From Gemmatimonadota bacterium (GTDB lineage Bacteria; Gemmatimonadota; Gemmatimonadetes; Gemmatimonadales; GWC2-71-9), in NCBI GenBank assembly GCA_016720805.1, contig JADKJZ010000014.1, positions 310,001 through 374,000 of the forward strand: a stretch of DNA of 64,000 bases, given 5' to 3'. Below are positions 1-8,087 of this stretch, one piece after another. The position numbers were made by a program, and so were the translations under genes. Position 1 is the first letter of the stretch; each line of letters starts with the position of its first letter. Under the pieces are notes generated by a model. The model made no database searches. It saw only the letters and a list, made by a program, of their open reading frames with translations, and had not been told where the DNA came from.

Positions 1-1
1 G

Positions 2-1912
2 CGCCTGATCGCCATTCGCTCCGTCGAGGTTCCCATCCGCCGCTTCCCGTTCGCGCGTGTCGCCTGCGCCCTCCTGCTTGGTGCCTCGCCCCTGCGCGCG
101 CAGGAGGCGAAGGACCGTCCACTGATCGATTCGTTGTTCGCCGCGATGGCGCAAGCCAACGCCGCCACCGACCTCCCCGATGTCGCCCGCTGCAGCGTGA
201 CGCCGGGTTCCTTCGCGCGCATGTGCGAAGGATTGCTGCTCACGCGGCGTGCCGAGTTGTCAGGCCAGGCGGATGACGCGAATCGGGCGGAGTCGCTGCT
301 GCGCCGCACGGTCGAGGAGAAGCCCGACTGGGCCGTGGCGTGGTACGGCCTCGGTGTGGCGCGATTCGAACTGGCCCGTCTCAAGGTTCTGGCGCGTGAA
401 GGCCCGCGCCAGGTAGCCGGCTTGAGCTGGGTCGCTGGCGGAACCGCTGCGCTTGTGCGCGCACTCGAACTCGACCCCACGATGATCGGTGCAGGGGAGG
501 CGCTGGCACGCGCGCCGATGCCGCGCGAGGGCATCTCCCGCGTGAATGACCGGCTGGCGATCCTCAGGCGGGTGCGTGGCTCACTCACGATGACGCCTGC
601 CTCACGTCTGGCGCTCGGCCAACTCGAACGCGAGGCCGGCAACGCTGACACCGCGGCCGTCCTGCTGGGCGAGGCGATGGCCGCTGGTGCCGACAGCGGC
701 GTCGCGATGCTGGAGATGTCCCGCGCGCTGCACAAGGCAGGGCGTCCGGTCGAGGGACGCGGGCTGCTCTTTGCCGGTGCCGAGCGCACCACCACAGCGG
801 AGTCAAAGCGTCGGTACCGCGAGGAACTGAGCTGGGTCGCCACGCCGCAGGAGATGGCCTCGTGGGACTCGACGGCCGCGCCGCAGCGCAAGGCGTGGCT
901 GGAGAACTTCTGGGGCGGCCGTGACGTGCGCGAAGGGCGCGCCGAAGGTGAGCGGCTGATCGAGCACTACGTGCGGATGGACTACGCGTCCAAGAACTTC
1001 AAGATCACCATCCCGCAAGTCGGTCGACAGAAGACGCGAAGCGTCGCCCTGGCGACGGATGTGGATTGGATTCCGAGCAAACTGGTGGAGAGCAGCGACG
1101 CTCCCCCGCCCACCGCAGCGCAGCTCGATGCCGAAGCGGATCTCGCGTCGGACAACACCTATTCGGGGCTGGTCGGCGTCAAGGTGCCGTTCCGTGTGTT
1201 CAGCGTGACGCAGGACCTGATCGATGACCGCGGCATGGTCTGGATCCGACACGGCAAGCCGGACCTCAAGACGGTGACGGTCGGGGGGACGGCGGGCGAG
1301 GCGTGGCTCTACCGACGCTTGGGTGAGCCGGCGCTGGTGCTCTTCTTTGCGGAGGCGGACTTCGATGGCAGCACCGGCGCGAGCGTGCTGGTGCCGACGC
1401 CGGCGGGCGGGCTCCCCGAGGCGATCAACCAGCTCTGCGGCGGCGGGATGGGAATGTGTGATGGACTGCAGGGCAACGCGGTGAGCGCCGGTCGTGGCAG
1501 CATGGTCAACGGTGCGCCGCGGCAGGTCAGCGCGTCCGAAGTGCGCGCCTCGCCGGATCAGGTTCGCAACCAGCGAAATGCCGGCATCGCGCAGATCAAG
1601 CGCGCGGTGACCAGCGACGCCTTCCCGCGCACCTTCGAGGCCCCGCTCGATCCGATCGCCCAGATCTACGGGCTGGACCGCGCGGCGGGCGGCGCGCCGC
1701 GATTGGTGGTGGCGTTCGCGTTGCCGGGCGAGAAGCTCTCCTTCACGACACCGCCCGAGGCGGGTGGCCGCGCGATCTACCCGGTGCGGGTGCGTCTCCT
1801 CTCGATCGATCAGGCGACCGGGGCACGGTACGAGCTCGACTCGCTGCGCCAATTTGCCGCGGCGACGCCGCTCAAGGAGGGGCAGTACCTCACACCGGCG
1901 TCGCCGAGATGA
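2..1912 (+). CDS. GWxTD-domain secreted protein, 5' partial and frameshifted at its 3' end
   Basis: The frame is open from the first base. The codons before the internal ATG at 134 encode a signal peptide (FPFARVACALLLGASPLRAQ), so the true start lies upstream of the window and 134 is not the start. TPR-like helices fill the first part. A GWxTD-type region follows (tryptophan-rich FWGGRD, then DDRGMVWIRHGKPD near residue 420 of the open frame). The frame stops at 1910-1912, where the homologous protein at 55.5-57.7 kb continues into a C-terminal beta domain. That domain is found in the next frame at 1909-2391. Function is unknown; GWxTD proteins are found mainly in Bacteroidota, Acidobacteriota and Gemmatimonadota and are presumed cell-envelope proteins. 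Confidence 0.75.
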   Translation, partial: RLIAIRSVEVPIRRFPFARVACALLLGASPLRAQEAKDRPLIDSLFAAMAQANAATDLPDVARCSVTPGSFARMCEGLLLTRRAELSGQADDANRAESLLRRTVEEKPDWAVAWYGLGVARFELARLKVLAREGPRQVAGLSWVAGGTAALVRALELDPTMIGAGEALARAPMPREGISRVNDRLAILRRVRGSLTMTPASRLALGQLEREAGNADTAAVLLGEAMAAGADSGVAMLEMSRALHKAGRPVEGRGLLFAGAERTTTAESKRRYREELSWVATPQEMASWDSTAAPQRKAWLENFWGGRDVREGRAEGERLIEHYVRMDYASKNFKITIPQVGRQKTRSVALATDVDWIPSKLVESSDAPPPTAAQLDAEADLASDNTYSGLVGVKVPFRVFSVTQDLIDDRGMVWIRHGKPDLKTVTVGGTAGEAWLYRRLGEPALVLFFAEADFDGSTGASVLVPTPAGGLPEAINQLCGGGMGMCDGLQGNAVSAGRGSMVNGAPRQVSASEVRASPDQVRNQRNAGIAQIKRAVTSDAFPRTFEAPLDPIAQIYGLDRAAGGAPRLVVAFALPGEKLSFTTPPEAGGRAIYPVRVRLLSIDQATGARYELDSLRQFAAATPLKEGQYLTPASPR

Positions 1913-2391
1913 AGGTGCCGGCCGGTCGCTACACCACCACGCTGGTGCTGACCCAGGATGGCGGGAAGGGGGCGCTGGCGCGGCTCGCCGCCGTCGAGGC
2001 GCCGACCAACCAGGGGCTCCGGCTGAGCGATGTGGTGCTGGGTCGCGAGGGGAGCGGGGTGACGTGGAACTCCGGCAGCACCCGCGTGGCGATGAACCCG
2101 CTCAACGCGTACGCCAAGGGGGCGACCGCCGAGCTCTACTATCAGCTGAGCGGCTTGAAGGTGGGGCAGACGTACGCGACCAAGCTCGAGTTCCTCTCCG
2201 CCGCCGAGAAGGAGACCAAGCCGAAGCTCTCCCTGAGCTTCTCGGCGGCCGCTGACGCCGACCGTGCCGAGGTGGTGCGGTCGGTCGGCCTCGAAAATCT
2301 CGATCCGGGGAGCTATCGGCTCCGGGTGACGGTGTCCGGCGCGGGTGCGACCTCGACCGCGACGGCCTGGCTGGTGATCGCGAAGAAGTGA
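1909..2391 (+). CDS. C-terminal part of the frameshifted GWxTD protein
   Basis: This 160-residue frame overlaps the preceding stop by 4 nt. It begins MKVPAGRY, which is normally an internal strand of these proteins and not an N-terminus. Its middle (LRLSDVVLGREGSGVTW) and end match the C-terminal domain of the paralogue at 55.5-57.7 kb (LAVSDLVLGSPRQGLRW), where both parts are in one frame. Shifting frame near 1885-1890 restores a continuous LTGVAEMKVPAGRYTT reading. I therefore read it as the tail of the upstream gene, separated by one missing or two extra bases. An independent coupled gene is less likely. Confidence 0.7.
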   Translation: MKVPAGRYTTTLVLTQDGGKGALARLAAVEAPTNQGLRLSDVVLGREGSGVTWNSGSTRVAMNPLNAYAKGATAELYYQLSGLKVGQTYATKLEFLSAAEKETKPKLSLSFSAAADADRAEVVRSVGLENLDPGSYRLRVTVSGAGATSTATAWLVIAKK

Positions 2392-2393
2392 CC

Positions 2394-2410
2394 GCGCCCC
2401 TTGCGGGCGC
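2394..2410 (+). terminator. Short GC hairpin after the GWxTD gene
   Basis: A 6-bp stem (GCGCCC/GGGCGC) with a 5-nt loop sits directly after the stop codon. There is no T-run, and it overlaps the proposed argG -35 element. Weak terminator candidate only. Confidence 0.25.
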
Positions 2411-2437
2411 CGGGTCTGGGTTGCATACTTATGCACT
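2401..2437 (+). promoter_or_regulatory. argG promoter with ARG-box operator, probably giving a near-leaderless transcript
   Basis: A TTGCGG -35 (2401-2406) is followed after 17 bp by CATACT (2424-2429). A perfect palindrome TGCAT-ACTT-ATGCA (2422-2435) overlaps the -10 region and ends 2 nt before the argG ATG. Its 5-4-5 geometry is that of ArgR operators (TGAAT-N4-ATTCA in E. coli). argR is the last gene of the same operon. ArgR bound here would block RNA polymerase. No Shine-Dalgarno lies at normal spacing, so the mRNA is probably leaderless or nearly so. Function is inferred from position and symmetry. Confidence 0.65.
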
Positions 2438-3640
2438 ATGCAGAAACCCATTCTGGCGCTCGCCTTCTCCGGCGGCCTCGATACTTCCTACTGCGTCCCC
2501 CGGCTGACAGAGCGGGGGTTCTCAGTCCATACGGTCTTCGTCAACACCGGCGGCACGACCCCTGAGCAGTGCGCGGCGATCCGCGCGCAGGCGATGGCGG
2601 TGGGTGCGGTGGCCCACCACGAGGTGGACGCCCGCGACCTGGTGTTCAACCGCTTCGTCCGCTTCCTGATCCAGGCCAACGTGTTGCGGGGCGAGGTCTA
2701 CCCGCTTTCGGTGGCCGCCGAGCGCACCCAGCAGGCCATCTCGGTGGTCGGCGTGGCGCGTGAGATCGGGGCCGTGGCGGTGGCGCACGGTTCGACCGGC
2801 GCCGGCAATGACCAGATCCGCTTCGACATCGCGCTCCGCGTCTTGGCGCCCGAGCTCGAGATCGTCACACCGATCCGCGAGGAGAATCTCTCGCGTGAGG
2901 CGTCGATCGCCTACCTCGAGGCGCGCGGCTTGCCGGTGCCCCCCAAGTCGGGCGCGTTCTCGATCAATCGCGGCCTCTGGGGCACGACCTGGGGCGGTGG
3001 CTGGACGCACGACACCTGGGCCTCGCCGCCAGAGGAGTTGCTGGCCCCACCGGCCGATGCCCCGGCGCCGCGCGATATCGTGATCACCTGGGTGGCCGGT
3101 GTCCCGGTGCTGGTCGACGGACAGTCGGGGCCCGGGCACGTCCTGGTCGACATGCTCAGTGCGCTGGCGGCGACGTACGGCATTGGCCACGGCATCCACG
3201 TGGGCGAGACCGCCCTCGGCATCAAGGGGCGGATCGGCTTCGAGGCGGGCAGCGCGTTGATCTTGATCAATGCGCACCGCGAGCTCGAGAAGCTGGTGCT
3301 CACCAAGTGGCAGTCGTTCTGGAAGGACCAGCTCGGCAAGTTCTACGGTGACCGCCTGCACGAGGGCCACTACTTCGATCCCGCCTTGCGCGACATCGAG
3401 GCGATGGTCGAGTCGTCGCAGCAGAAGGTGACCGGCGAAACCCGGGTCCGCCTCTCGCCGGGACGCTTCCTCGTCACCGGCGCGCGCTCGCCGTGGTCGA
3501 TGATGGACCGCGCCGTGGCGACCTACGGCGAAGAAAATGTCCTGTGGACCGGCGACGAGGCCAAGGCCTTTGCCCGTGTCGGTGCCATTCCCGAGTTGCT
3601 GGCGATGCGGGCCGATGCACGTGCCCGCGGAGAGGAGTGA
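2438..3640 (+). CDS. argG: Argininosuccinate synthase
   Basis: Joins citrulline and aspartate, using ATP, to make argininosuccinate, the penultimate step of arginine synthesis. The 400-residue length is normal for ArgG. The N-terminal ATP pyrophosphatase loop SGGLDTS is at residues 11-17. The HGSTGAGNDQIRF segment near residue 115 is the usual citrulline/ATP-binding stretch. First gene of an eight- or nine-gene arginine operon, directly behind an ARG-box. The start ATG lies 2 nt from that operator and lacks a ribosome binding site. Confidence 0.95.
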   Translation: MQKPILALAFSGGLDTSYCVPRLTERGFSVHTVFVNTGGTTPEQCAAIRAQAMAVGAVAHHEVDARDLVFNRFVRFLIQANVLRGEVYPLSVAAERTQQAISVVGVAREIGAVAVAHGSTGAGNDQIRFDIALRVLAPELEIVTPIREENLSREASIAYLEARGLPVPPKSGAFSINRGLWGTTWGGGWTHDTWASPPEELLAPPADAPAPRDIVITWVAGVPVLVDGQSGPGHVLVDMLSALAATYGIGHGIHVGETALGIKGRIGFEAGSALILINAHRELEKLVLTKWQSFWKDQLGKFYGDRLHEGHYFDPALRDIEAMVESSQQKVTGETRVRLSPGRFLVTGARSPWSMMDRAVATYGEENVLWTGDEAKAFARVGAIPELLAMRADARARGEE

Positions 3641-3641
3641 G

Positions 3642-4730
3642 ATGGTGGTGACGACACGGGTCCGGCTCGACCGGATTGCCTCGTCGACGCGCAACGCGGC
3701 GTTGACAACTGAAGTGATCCTGGGCGACGAGATTGTCGCGGCCGAGGGCTACGTGCTCGCGGTGCGCATCCTCACCGACAAGAGCAGCTACAACACGGTC
3801 GAGGATCTCGGCGGCCGGATGGTCTCGCTCCGCTCCGGTGACGTGCTCGCCGGCACGCTCGGCGTGCGGCGCGCGCTGCGCGGCTACGCGGGCGAAGTGC
3901 CCAAGACGATCGCGGTGGGCGACACGATCGAGGTGCTGAACCTCGGCGGCATTCTGGGGCGCTGCACCTCGGCGAATCCCGATATCGGCCCGCCGTTCCA
4001 GGCCGAGGTGCTCGGCGCGGTGTTGTCGTTCCCCGAACTGGGCGACCGGATCGGCCGGCCGGCGCACATCCGCGACCGCGCCGTGCCACCCGCCGAGACG
4101 CTCTCCTGCGACATCCCGGTGGTGTTCATTGCCGGCACCTGCATGAACGCCGGCAAGACGGTGGCCGCGACCGAGCTGGTGCGCGGCCTGGCACGTGGCG
4201 GGCTGCGGGTCGCCGCGACCAAGCTCACCGGCGTGTCGCTGATGCGCGATGCCCTCTCGATGCAGGATGCCGGCGCCGTCGCGGCGCTGACGTTCAACGA
4301 TGCCGGCGCGGCGAGCACGCATGCCGGGATGACGGTGCCGATTGCGCGAGGGCTCTTCAACCGGCTGGCCGATCCGCGCGGGCCGCGCCCCGACGTGATC
4401 GTCGCCGAGCTGGGCGACGGCATCCTCGGCGAGTACGGTGTGCAGGACATCCTGCGGGCCAAGGACCTGATGGCACTCGGCGCCGCCTACGTCATGGCCG
4501 CGCCCGATCCGGTCGGCTGCTGGGGCGCGCGCGAAATCATGCGCGACGAGTTCAACCTGCCGATCACGGCGATCACCGGGCCGGCGACCGACAACGCGGT
4601 CGGCCGCGACTATATCACCGCGTCGCTCGGCTTGCCGGCGTTCAACTCGCGTCGCGATCCGGAAGGGCTGGTGGCCGCGGTCCGGGTGGCGCTCGAGCAA
4701 TGGCACGCCGCGAACGGAGCCCGCGCGTGA
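3642..4730 (+). CDS. P-loop protein with a DUF1611-like C-terminal domain, unknown function, inside the arginine operon
   Basis: ATG 3642 is chosen because AGAGGAG lies 5 nt upstream and it follows argG by 1 nt; the longer open frame would overlap argG. The 362-residue protein has an N-terminal beta-rich domain (about 1-155, VEDLGGRMVSLRSGDVLAGT) and a C-terminal P-loop domain. Its loop GTCMNAGKT (165-173) has the stretched spacing of dethiobiotin synthetase, CobQ and DUF1611 proteins. An acidic ELGDGILGEYG segment may be the Walker B region. It overlaps argC by 4 nt, so it is co-translated. The operon has every later step but no N-acylglutamate synthase, and DUF1611 member DgcN has been reported as a glutamate N-acetyltransferase. 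A role in the first step is therefore a reasonable guess, not shown. Confidence 0.7.
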   Translation: MVVTTRVRLDRIASSTRNAALTTEVILGDEIVAAEGYVLAVRILTDKSSYNTVEDLGGRMVSLRSGDVLAGTLGVRRALRGYAGEVPKTIAVGDTIEVLNLGGILGRCTSANPDIGPPFQAEVLGAVLSFPELGDRIGRPAHIRDRAVPPAETLSCDIPVVFIAGTCMNAGKTVAATELVRGLARGGLRVAATKLTGVSLMRDALSMQDAGAVAALTFNDAGAASTHAGMTVPIARGLFNRLADPRGPRPDVIVAELGDGILGEYGVQDILRAKDLMALGAAYVMAAPDPVGCWGAREIMRDEFNLPITAITGPATDNAVGRDYITASLGLPAFNSRRDPEGLVAAVRVALEQWHAANGARA

Positions 4731-5809
4731 AGGTGGCCGTGCTCGGCGCGGCCGGATATGTCGGCGGAGAATTGCTGCGCCTGATTCTGCAGCATCCCGA
4801 TGTGACCGAGGTCGTGGCCACGTCACGGTCGCAGGCCGGCAAGCCGATCGCCGACCTGCATCCGGCGCTGGCGCTGCTGACCGATGCGCGCTTCGCGGCG
4901 CACGCGCCGGGCGAGGTCGCGCGTGGCAAGGACGTGGTCTTTCTGGCGCTGGAGCATGGCGACTCGACCAAGTTCATGGGCGAGATCATCGATGCCGGGC
5001 CGGGGCTGATCGTCGACCTCGCCGCCGACTTCCGCATCCAGGACGGAACGCTGCACGCGCGACACTACGGGGCGCACGCGGCGCCGGCGCTGGTGCACCA
5101 CTTCCGCTACGGCCTCGCCGATGTGCTGGGCACCTCGCTGCGCGGTGCCCGCGCCATCGCGGCGCCCGGCTGCTTCGCGACGGCAGCGCAGCTGGCGTTG
5201 TACGCGATCGCGGACCTGCCACTGGCTGCGCCGCCGGTGATCTTCGCCGTGACCGGATCGAGTGGCGGCGGACAGAGCCTCAAGGCGACGGCGCACCATC
5301 CGACGCGCGCGCACAATCTCTTTGCGTATGGCGCGATGTCGCACCGGCACGAGGGGGAGATTCTCGAACAGTGGCGCGGCTGGCGCGGCGACGCGGCGGC
5401 GCATGCACGGCTGGTGCCGCACTCGGGGCCGTTCGTGCGGGGCATCTACGCGACGCTGCATGCGACGATCGACGTGGGCGCGGCGGGGACCGCGGCGGGT
5501 CCGGCACGGGCGCGGCAGGCCGCGCCCCTACACGTCCCGACGGATATCGCCGCACACGTCCGCGCACGATACGCGGGCCGCCCGTTCGTGCGCGTCGGCG
5601 ATGCCCCACCCGAGCTCACGCACGCGGTGGGCACCAACCTCGCGCTGCTGCATGCCGTGGCGTCTCCCGACGGACGGGAGGTTCAGGTGGAATGCGCGAT
5701 CGACAACCTCATCAAGGGCGCCGGGGGGCAGGCGATCCAGGCGATGAACCTGGCCCTTGGACTCGATGAACGGGCCGGCCTGCTGGCCCCGGGACCCTTT
5801 CCATGCTGA
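4727..5809 (+). CDS. argC: N-acyl-gamma-glutamyl-phosphate reductase
   Basis: NADPH-dependent reduction of N-acylglutamyl phosphate to the semialdehyde. GTG 4727 is used because it forms a GTGA overlap with the preceding stop and puts the Rossmann GAAGYVGG motif at residues 7-14. The longer ATG start would add an unrelated leader. Catalytic cysteine is Cys149 in APGCFAT. Near residue 180 is TGSSGGGQ, typical of the family. The 360-residue length is normal; a short Ala/Gly-rich insert near 255-265 is lineage-specific. Confidence 0.93.
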   Translation: MKVAVLGAAGYVGGELLRLILQHPDVTEVVATSRSQAGKPIADLHPALALLTDARFAAHAPGEVARGKDVVFLALEHGDSTKFMGEIIDAGPGLIVDLAADFRIQDGTLHARHYGAHAAPALVHHFRYGLADVLGTSLRGARAIAAPGCFATAAQLALYAIADLPLAAPPVIFAVTGSSGGGQSLKATAHHPTRAHNLFAYGAMSHRHEGEILEQWRGWRGDAAAHARLVPHSGPFVRGIYATLHATIDVGAAGTAAGPARARQAAPLHVPTDIAAHVRARYAGRPFVRVGDAPPELTHAVGTNLALLHAVASPDGREVQVECAIDNLIKGAGGQAIQAMNLALGLDERAGLLAPGPFPC

Positions 5810-6957
5810 ATCGCGAAGATGGGCCGGCGCTGCTGCCGGTGTATGCCACTTTCCCGCTGCGTGCGGTGTCCGGCCATGGTTCATGGCTGGTCGACGAACA
5901 GGGCGAGGAGTGGCTCGACGCCTACGGCGGGCACGCCGTGGCCACCTGTGGTCACTCGCACCCCGACGTTGTCGCCGCGATCGCCGACCAGGCGTCGCGG
6001 TTGATCTTCTATTCGACCGCCGTGCCGCATGCCGGCCGCGAGCACCTCGCCGAGACGCTGGCGCGGCTCGCGCCGGGCGGCCTCGGCAAGGTGTTCTTCT
6101 GCAACTCGGGCGCCGAGGCGAACGAGAACCTGCTCGGGATGGCACGCCGCAAGACGGGCCGCACAACCGTCGTCACGATGCTCGGCGGTTGGCATGGTCG
6201 TACGGCGGCGACACTCGCCTGCACCGATGGCGCGCGGTACGAGGCAGGGGCGCGGCGTGCCGGTGTGCCGCTCTCGCGCAAGGTGCCGTTCAACGATCTG
6301 GCGGCACTGACGGCCGCGATGGATGAGACCGTGGCGGCGGTGTTGCTCGAGCCGGTGCAGGGCTTCAGTGGCGCGCGCACGGCCACCGTGGAGTTCCTCG
6401 AGGGGGCACGGGCGCTCTGCGATCGGTTTGGCGCCAAGCTGCTCTTCGACGAGGTGCAGTGCGGCACCGGGCGACTGGGGACGTTCATGGCGGCCGAGAG
6501 CTTCGGCGTGATGCCGGATGCGCTCTCGATGGCGAAGGGGCTGGCGGCGGGGCTGCCGATCGGCGCGGTCGTCGCGCATCCGTCGCTGGTCGACGACATC
6601 GCCATCGGCGACCTCGGTTCGACGTTCGGCGGGGGCCCGGTGCCGTGCGCAGCCGCGCTGGCCAACATCGGCGTGATCGAGCGCGAGGGGCTGCTCGAGA
6701 ACGTGCGTCGCGTGAGCGCGCAGATCCGCAGCGTCGCCGAGACGTTGCCGCACGTGCTGACCGTTCACGGACGCGGCTTCCTGCTTGGGCTCGAACTCGA
6801 CAGCCCGGCGGCCGATGTCCAGCGGGCGCTGTGGGCCAAGCGGATCCTCACCGGGACCTCCACCGACCCGAGGACGCTGCGGCTCCTGCCGCCGCTCTCC
6901 TTCAGCAGCGACGAAGCCGCCCTGCTGCTGGCCGGGCTTCGCGAGGTGCTGGCGTGA
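5803..6957 (+). CDS. argD: N-acylornithine aminotransferase
   Basis: PLP-dependent class III aminotransferase that converts the acylglutamate semialdehyde to N-acylornithine. The 384-residue protein shows FFCNSGAEANE (98-108), the cofactor-binding FDEVQCGTGRLG (215-226) and the Schiff-base lysine Lys245 in SMAKGLAAG. It overlaps argC by 7 nt and argF' by 4 nt, so the operon is read as one coupled unit. Related enzymes also act on succinylated substrates, so the acyl group cannot be told from this gene. Confidence 0.93.
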   Translation: MLNREDGPALLPVYATFPLRAVSGHGSWLVDEQGEEWLDAYGGHAVATCGHSHPDVVAAIADQASRLIFYSTAVPHAGREHLAETLARLAPGGLGKVFFCNSGAEANENLLGMARRKTGRTTVVTMLGGWHGRTAATLACTDGARYEAGARRAGVPLSRKVPFNDLAALTAAMDETVAAVLLEPVQGFSGARTATVEFLEGARALCDRFGAKLLFDEVQCGTGRLGTFMAAESFGVMPDALSMAKGLAAGLPIGAVVAHPSLVDDIAIGDLGSTFGGGPVPCAAALANIGVIEREGLLENVRRVSAQIRSVAETLPHVLTVHGRGFLLGLELDSPAADVQRALWAKRILTGTSTDPRTLRLLPPLSFSSDEAALLLAGLREVLA

Positions 6958-7964
6958 GCGGTCGTGACTTCCTCGCGATGGAGGAGTGGGAACCGGAGGC
7001 GATCGACGCCCTGCTCGAGTTGGCGGGGCGCTGCAAACGCGGCGAGATCACCGACGGCCTGACCCGCAAGGTGCTGGCGATGGTCTTCATGGATCCGTCG
7101 CTCCGGACGCGCTCGTCGATGGAGACGGCAATGTTCCTGCACGGCGGCCACGCGCTCGCGCTGGAGCCGGGGAAGGGAAGCTGGGCGTTGGAGACCGAAC
7201 TCGACGTGGTGATGGACGGCACGACCGTCGAGCACATCATCGAGGCGGCGCGGGTGCTGTCGCGCTATGCCGACGCGCTGGCCGTGCGCTCCTTTCCGAA
7301 GGGGAATGACTGGGCCACGGAGCGGCTCGACCCGACGATCCGCAACTTCGCGCGCTTTGCGGAGAAGCCGGTGATCAATCTCGAGTCCGCACGCCGCCAC
7401 CCCTGCCAGGGGCTGGCCGACGCCATGACGATGCGCGAACATCTCGGCGAGACGGTCGGGAAGCGGTTCGTGCTGATGTGGGCGTGGCACCCGAAGGCGC
7501 TGCCCACGGCCGTGCCGGCGAGCGCGGCGATCGCCGCGGCGCACCTCGGGATGGAGGTCACGATCGTCCGGCCCGCCGGGTACGACCTCGACCCCGACGA
7601 CTACGTCGCCATCGAAACGCTCGCGGCGAAGCGCGGCGGCTCGCTGCAGGTCACCGACGAGCTCGACGGCGCGATCGAGGGGGCCCATGTGGTCTACCCC
7701 AAGTCATGGGGCTCGCTGGTGCACTTCGGGAATCCCGAGGCGGAGCGCGCTGGCCGCGAGGGGAAGCGCGACTGGCGGCTCACGCAGGCGCGGATGCGCA
7801 CCACGGCAGCGGCCAAGGGAATCGCAATGCACTGCCTCCCCGTCCGCCGCAACGTCGAGATGGACGGCGAGGTGCTGGACGGACCGAACAGCGCCGTGAT
7901 CGATCAGGCGGAGAATCGGCTGCATGCGCAGCGGGCGTTGTTGTTGGAGATCATGAGTCATTAG
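6954..7964 (+). CDS. argF': N-acylornithine carbamoyltransferase (acetyl- or succinylornithine type)
   Basis: Transfers carbamoyl from carbamoyl phosphate to N-acylornithine, giving N-acylcitrulline. GTG 6954 (GTGA overlap) gives 336 residues, close to the Xanthomonas acetylornithine enzyme (AOTCase). Carbamoyl-phosphate motifs DPSLRTR (47-53) and HPCQGLAD (149-156) are present, as are Glu144, KSWG (Lys250) and HCLPVRRN (293-300). Unlike ordinary OTCase it has the long VMDGTTVEHI loop of the acyl enzymes. Position 92 is Val, where the acetyl enzyme has Glu and the Bacteroides succinyl enzyme has Pro. Position 302 is Glu, where the Xanthomonas enzyme has a carboxylated Lys. Substrate is therefore more likely succinyl- than acetyl-ornithine. 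Confidence 0.88.
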   Translation: MSGRDFLAMEEWEPEAIDALLELAGRCKRGEITDGLTRKVLAMVFMDPSLRTRSSMETAMFLHGGHALALEPGKGSWALETELDVVMDGTTVEHIIEAARVLSRYADALAVRSFPKGNDWATERLDPTIRNFARFAEKPVINLESARRHPCQGLADAMTMREHLGETVGKRFVLMWAWHPKALPTAVPASAAIAAAHLGMEVTIVRPAGYDLDPDDYVAIETLAAKRGGSLQVTDELDGAIEGAHVVYPKSWGSLVHFGNPEAERAGREGKRDWRLTQARMRTTAAAKGIAMHCLPVRRNVEMDGEVLDGPNSAVIDQAENRLHAQRALLLEIMSH

Positions 7965-7966
7965 GT

Positions 7967-8051
7967 GTTAGTCGTTGGTCATTAGGGTGCATTCATGGGG
8001 TCCGCTGTGCGCCGGGCCACCCAACGACTAACGACCAATGACTAACGACTT
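7967..8051. repeat. Intergenic inverted repeat built of GTTAGTCGTT-type units
   Basis: Left arm (7967-7987) contains GTTAGTCGTTGG and the right arm (8021-8051) contains CCAACGACTAAC followed by a second copy of the unit, so a long hairpin can form across about 35 nt of unrelated sequence. The same unit recurs at 42.9-43.0 kb. It lies inside the arginine operon between argF' and argB, where it could stabilise or partly terminate the mRNA. Confidence 0.75.
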
Positions 8052-8087
8052 CAACAAACATCTCAACGGAAAGCGGAGCTCCACACC

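Noticed and set aside
803..1852. Long antisense open frame opposite the GWxTD gene
   Set aside because: High-GC coding DNA gives long open frames on the other strand; the product is Arg/His-rich with no motif. The same holds for the many frames opposite arg, Kelch, methylase and Mla genes.
4700..4726. Upstream ATG for argC
   Set aside because: Adds nine Arg-rich residues before the Rossmann strand and overlaps the preceding gene by 31 nt; GTG 4727 gives the usual GTGA coupling.
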